Assembly (NCBI RefSeq): GCF_000315795.1
Contig: NZ_ANHY01000003.1
Coordinates: forward strand, 62,001-126,000
Reading direction: 5' to 3'
DNA from: Caenispirillum salinarum AK4
Lineage (GTDB): Bacteria; Pseudomonadota; Alphaproteobacteria; Rhodospirillales; Rhodospirillaceae
DNA length: 64,000 bases
Part shown: positions 60,591 to 64,000 of the stretch, in pieces
Numbering within the stretch: position 1 is the stretch's first letter
Layout: each line of letters begins with the position of its first letter
Notes under the pieces: generated by a model
The model's input: only the letters and a program-made list of their open reading frames with translations
Databases searched by the model: none
What the model was told of the DNA's origin: nothing
Made by a program: the position numbers and the translations under genes

Positions 60591-62081
60591 ATGGCGGTAG
60601 CGAACGAGGTTGCGGAGAAGGCGCGCAAGCCTTCCCGTCCGTCGGGCAAGAAGCCGGAAGAAACGCAGAAGTCCTCGCTGTACGCGGCGTACGAGAAGAT
60701 ATACCCGCGCGCGATTCAGGGGACGTTCCGGAATCTGAAATGGATCGCCATGATCGTGCTTCTTGGCATCTATTTCATCGGTCCCTGGATTCCCTGGGAC
60801 CGTGCGGGCGACACGCCCGACCAAGCCATCCTCATGGACCTGGCCGGCCGCCGCGGCTATTTCTTCTGGGTCGAGATCTGGCCGCAGGAGGTCTACTACC
60901 TGACCGGCGTGCTGATCCTGGGGTCCATCGGCCTGTTCTTCGTCACCGCGCTTCTGGGCCGCGTGTGGTGCGGCTTCACCTGCATTCAAACGGTGTTCAC
61001 CGACCTGTTCGTGTGGGTGGAAAAGAAGCTTGAGGGCGACCGCAACAAGCGCATGAAGTTCGACAAGAGCCGGATGACCGCGCGCAAGTTCGGCATCAAG
61101 ACGCTCAAGATCACCATCTGGGCCGCCATCTCCATCGCGACTGCCTGGACCTGGATGATCTACTTCAATCCGGCGTGGGAAACCTCGGTCGAGATCGCCA
61201 CCGGCAGTGCCTCGCTGGGCATCTACGGCTTCCTGGCCATGATCGCCGGCGTGACCTTCCTGCTGGCCGGCTGGGCGCGCGAGCAGGTGTGCATCTACAT
61301 GTGCCCGTGGCCGCGCTTCCAGGCCGCCATGTTCGACGAGGACAGCCTGGTCGTCACCTACGAGAAGTGGCGCGGCGAGCCCCGCGGTTTCGCCAAGAAG
61401 GGCGAGTCCTTCCAGGACCGCGGCCATTGCGTGGACTGCACCATGTGCGTCCAGGTGTGCCCCACCGGCATCGACATCCGCAACGGCAGCCAGCTGGCGT
61501 GCATCGGCTGCGGCCTGTGCATCGATGCCTGCAACCAGATCATGGACCGCTTCAACCTGCCGCGCGGCCTGATCACCTACGACAGCACCAACAACCAGGT
61601 GGCCCGCGCCAGGGGCGAGCCGACCAAGTACCGCTTCGTCCGCGCCCGCACCATCATCTATGCGGTGCTGATGGTGATCGTGACCGCGGTCATGGTATAC
61701 GGCCTGTCCACCCGCGCGACCACCGAGATCAACGTGCTGCACGAGCGCAGCCCGCTGTACGTGCCGCTGTCCGACGGCCAGATCCGCAACGGCTACACCT
61801 TCAAGGTGCTCAACATGCAGCCGGGCGACCAGACCTATACGCTGGACACCCAGGGCATCGAGGGGGCGACGCTGGACGTGGTCGGCTACACCGACGGGCC
61901 CGTAGACTCGGTGCAGCTGCCGGTGAAGGGCGATTCTGTGGGCACGTTCCGCATCTACGTCACGGCGCCGCCGGCGGCGCTGGAGGGCTCCTCGACCGAA
62001 CTGGAGTTCGTCCTGACCAATCAGGCGAGCGGTGAGGTCATGGAGTATGATACGCTCTTCGCCGGTCCCGGGGCGCGCTGA
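60591..62081 (+). CDS. ccoG: cbb3 oxidase accessory protein CcoG (FixG/RdxA)
   Basis: Membrane ferredoxin-like protein needed for cbb3 assembly, acting in copper reduction, 496 residues. Order: cytosolic Lys-rich lead (about 1-45), helices with WCGFTCIQTVFTDLF and REQVCIYMCPWPRFQ, then two 4Fe-4S motifs CTMCVQVCPTGIDIRNG and CIGCGLCIDACNQ, a further helix and a periplasmic Ig-like domain with TYTLDTQGIEGA. Complete. The ATG at 60591 follows GAGAGAGG. ccoH follows after 49 bases. Confidence 0.96.
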   Translation: MAVANEVAEKARKPSRPSGKKPEETQKSSLYAAYEKIYPRAIQGTFRNLKWIAMIVLLGIYFIGPWIPWDRAGDTPDQAILMDLAGRRGYFFWVEIWPQEVYYLTGVLILGSIGLFFVTALLGRVWCGFTCIQTVFTDLFVWVEKKLEGDRNKRMKFDKSRMTARKFGIKTLKITIWAAISIATAWTWMIYFNPAWETSVEIATGSASLGIYGFLAMIAGVTFLLAGWAREQVCIYMCPWPRFQAAMFDEDSLVVTYEKWRGEPRGFAKKGESFQDRGHCVDCTMCVQVCPTGIDIRNGSQLACIGCGLCIDACNQIMDRFNLPRGLITYDSTNNQVARARGEPTKYRFVRARTIIYAVLMVIVTAVMVYGLSTRATTEINVLHERSPLYVPLSDGQIRNGYTFKVLNMQPGDQTYTLDTQGIEGATLDVVGYTDGPVDSVQLPVKGDSVGTFRIYVTAPPAALEGSSTELEFVLTNQASGEVMEYDTLFAGPGAR

Positions 62082-62130
62082 TGCGCGCCCCGACGGGGCC
62101 TGGCTCGAGAGGCAGGAGCATCGTTTCGAC

Positions 62131-62640
62131 ATGAGCATGACCGGCAACACGCCCCGGCCCAGCGGCTGGTGGTATCCCTATATCTTCGTCGCCGCCTTCA
62201 TGGTGGTCGTCGGGGTGAACGGGGCGCTGGCCTATTTCGCCACCAGCACCTTCAACGGGCTGGAAACCCGCAACGCCTACGAAAAGGGCCGGCTGTACAA
62301 CCAGACCCTGGCCGAGGCCGAGGCCCAGAAGGCCCTGGGGTGGACGGTGGGGCTCCGGGCCGAGCAGACGACCAAGGACCGTCCGGGCGACTACCCGGCG
62401 GACCTGATGATCTCCGCCACCGGCCCCGACGGCGAGGGGCTGGAGGGCCTGGAGGTCTTTGCAGAAATCCGCCGGCCCACGAAGGCCGGCATGGATCAGG
62501 AGGTCCGCCTGACCCGCCGCGACACTGGCCGCTACGGTACGAAGATCGTCCTGCCCGAGCCCGGCCAGTGGGAAGTTCGCGTGCTGGCGCGCAAGGGTGA
62601 CGACACCTTCCGCCTGCACGACCGCATCTTCGTGAAGTGA
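62131..62640 (+). CDS. ccoH: FixH-family protein (CcoH)
   Basis: A 169-residue membrane protein of the FixH/CcoH type: one helix (about 18-38, WWYPYIFVAAFMVVVGVNG) then a periplasmic domain with VYEKGRLYNQT-like AYEKGRLYNQTLAEAEAQ and a beta-sandwich ending RLHDRIFVK. It aids cbb3 assembly, probably copper delivery, with CcoG and CcoI. Start ATG 62131, with GGCAGGAG upstream; an ATG at 62137 is also possible. An earlier frame overlapping ccoG is unlikely. Confidence 0.9.
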   Translation: MSMTGNTPRPSGWWYPYIFVAAFMVVVGVNGALAYFATSTFNGLETRNAYEKGRLYNQTLAEAEAQKALGWTVGLRAEQTTKDRPGDYPADLMISATGPDGEGLEGLEVFAEIRRPTKAGMDQEVRLTRRDTGRYGTKIVLPEPGQWEVRVLARKGDDTFRLHDRIFVK

Positions 62641-62710
62641 CGAGCACCGGCGCCGCCGGCCGGCGCCCCCGGCGTCCGGCCCGGCGGCGTTCGCCTTCGT
62701 TTTCTGGACC

Positions 62711-64000
62711 ATGACCGTCATGACCGGCCAGCTCGCCGAATGCAGGCACTGCGGTACGCCGGTCCCGCCGCGTTCGCCGGCGGGACCGGATTTCTGCTGC
62801 CGCGGATGTCAGGCCGCCTTTGGCCTCATCAACGGCATGGGCCTCGAGTCCTATTACCGCAAGCGCTGCATCGACCCCGATGCACGGCCGCTCAAGCCCG
62901 AGGACGAGGCGCTCGCCACCGACTTCTCGGCCCATGTCCATGTCGAGGACGACGGCACCCGGACCCTGCACCTGATGGTGGAGGGGCTGCACTGCGCCGC
63001 CTGCGTGTGGCTGATCGAGACCGTGCTGAACCGCCAGCCGGGCGTGCGCAACGCGCGCGTGAACATGACCACGCGCCGCCTCACCCTGCGCTGGGACCCG
63101 GCGGAGACGGGCTCCGACAGCCCTAACGGCCTGATCGAGCCGGTGCTTCAGGTGGGCTACCGCCTCGTCCCCTACGATCCCGAGGCGCTCGGCCGCGAGG
63201 GCGCCAAGGCCGACCGCGAGCTTCTGCGCGCCATGGCCGTGGCCGGCTTCGCGGCCGGCAACGTCATGCTGTTTTCCGTCAGCGTGTGGTCCGGCGCGGA
63301 AATGACCTGGGCCACCCGCGACCTGATGCACTGGCTGTCGGCGCTGATCGCCGTGCCGGCGGTGTTGTATGCCGGGCGGCCGTTCTTCCGCTCCGCTTTG
63401 ACGGCGCTGCGGGCCCGGCGCACCAACATGGACGTGCCCATCTCGCTCGGCGTGCTGCTGGCGACGGGCATGAGCCTCGTGCAGGTCATCAACAGCGCCG
63501 AGCACGCCTACTTCGACGCCTCGGTGATGCTGCTGTTCTTCCTGCTGGTGGGCCGCTACCTGGACCACCGGGCGCGAGGCCGGGCGCGGTCGGCCGCCGA
63601 GCACCTTCTGGCCCTGGGGTCCGGCTCGGTCACGGTGCTGGAGGCCGACGGCACGCGCCGCCTTCTGCCGCCGGCCAAGGTGGCCCCGGGCATGGCCATC
63701 CTGGTCGCCGCCGGCGAGCGCGTGGGCGTCGACGGCACCGTGACGGACGGCCGCTCCGACCTGGACACCAGCCTGATCACCGGCGAGACGGTGCCCCAGA
63801 GCGTCGCGCCCGGCGACCGCGCCTTCGCCGGCACCGTCAACCTGTCGGGCCCGCTGCGGCTGATCGTGGACGCCGTCGGCGAGCGCACCCTGCTGGCCGA
63901 AATCGTCCGCATGATGGAAGTGGCCGAGCAGGGTCGCGCCAAATACGTGGCGCTGGCCGACCGCGTGGCGCGCTGGTACGCGCCGGTGGTGCACCTGGCG
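62711..64000 (+). CDS. ccoI: copper-transporting P1B-type ATPase CcoI, N-terminal part
   Basis: Runs off the window end; 430 codons are present. N-terminal metal-binding zinc-finger-like part with Cys pairs (CRHCG, FCCRGC), an HMA domain with GLHCAACVW near residue 98, then membrane helices and the actuator motif TGETVP (about 360). The CPC motif, DKTGT phosphorylation site and ATP domain lie beyond. CcoI supplies copper to the CcoN CuB site. Start ATG 62711 or 62720; no strong ribosome site. Confidence 0.93.
   Translation, partial: MTVMTGQLAECRHCGTPVPPRSPAGPDFCCRGCQAAFGLINGMGLESYYRKRCIDPDARPLKPEDEALATDFSAHVHVEDDGTRTLHLMVEGLHCAACVWLIETVLNRQPGVRNARVNMTTRRLTLRWDPAETGSDSPNGLIEPVLQVGYRLVPYDPEALGREGAKADRELLRAMAVAGFAAGNVMLFSVSVWSGAEMTWATRDLMHWLSALIAVPAVLYAGRPFFRSALTALRARRTNMDVPISLGVLLATGMSLVQVINSAEHAYFDASVMLLFFLLVGRYLDHRARGRARSAAEHLLALGSGSVTVLEADGTRRLLPPAKVAPGMAILVAAGERVGVDGTVTDGRSDLDTSLITGETVPQSVAPGDRAFAGTVNLSGPLRLIVDAVGERTLLAEIVRMMEVAEQGRAKYVALADRVARWYAPVVHLA

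Noticed and set aside
60294-62150. Long minus-strand open frame opposite ccoG
   Set aside because: Antisense shadow of ccoG, which has full Fe-S motifs and membrane helices.
1-64000. tRNA, rRNA, CRISPR arrays, prophage or insertion-sequence transposases
   Set aside because: No cloverleaf with a T-loop pattern, no spaced direct repeats and no transposase, integrase or phage structural genes were seen on either strand.

Overview
This 64 kb window is high-GC chromosomal DNA from an alphaproteobacterium, most likely of the Rhodospirillales. That placement is an inference from gene content and order: a pair of M16 peptidases beside a DUF3035 lipoprotein, lspA and ribF; tlpA divergent from argH-lipoprotein-lysA; uvrC-pgsA-moaD-moaE as one overlapping unit; and a ccoNOQP-ccoGHI cbb3 oxidase cluster. 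I see no phage, transposase, CRISPR array, tRNA or rRNA.

Layout. 0-4.3 kb: the end of ispH, thrB-rnhA, a 270-bp stretch made of stem-loops, a PACE efflux gene, an SDR, a zinc-ribbon protein and a single-gene membrane protein with its own promoter and terminator. 4.5-12.3 kb: two single-domain hemerythrins, pyrD-cupin-SDR, a histidine kinase coupled to a cysteine-free molybdopterin-fold protein, and pgi. 12.3-21.4 kb: M16 peptidase pair, lipoprotein, lspA-ribF, lysA-lipoprotein-argH and divergent tlpA. 21.4-30.7 kb: a GT39-PAP2 envelope gene pair, hbd and etfBA, cobalamin adenosyltransferase, lptG, then a second GT39-PAP2 pair with the same order and the same overlapping coupling. 30.7-34.6 kb: a second structured repeat, an amidase, a compact toxin-antitoxin-like pair behind a perfect palindrome, and purD. 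34.6-47 kb: xseA, an M23 peptidase, molybdopterin synthase, pgsA-uvrC, a folB/pteridine-reductase/CaCA group, a PuuA-like ligase, a cytochrome c and a NifU-like scaffold.

47-54.3 kb is one long minus-strand run: PLD-VTT fusion, endonuclease/exonuclease/phosphatase protein, a KdpD whose N-terminal ATP-binding motifs are destroyed, and KdpE. No kdpFABC is seen. 54.3-56.4 kb holds a possible small RNA, a GNAT and an RlmI-like methyltransferase. 56.5-64 kb carries the cbb3 oxidase operon with a hairpin-rich leader, then ccoG, ccoH and the start of ccoI.

Most genes are housekeeping. The parts I consider most open are the HicA-like/HTH pair at 32.4-33.2 kb, the PLD-EEP-KdpDE run, the kinase plus cofactor-less MoCo-fold protein, the mosaic stem-loop repeat found twice (1.78 and 30.74 kb), the paired palindromes at 37.2 and 47.2 kb, and the possible RNA elements at 54.4 and 56.5 kb. 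All calls come from reading the sequence; no database search was run.
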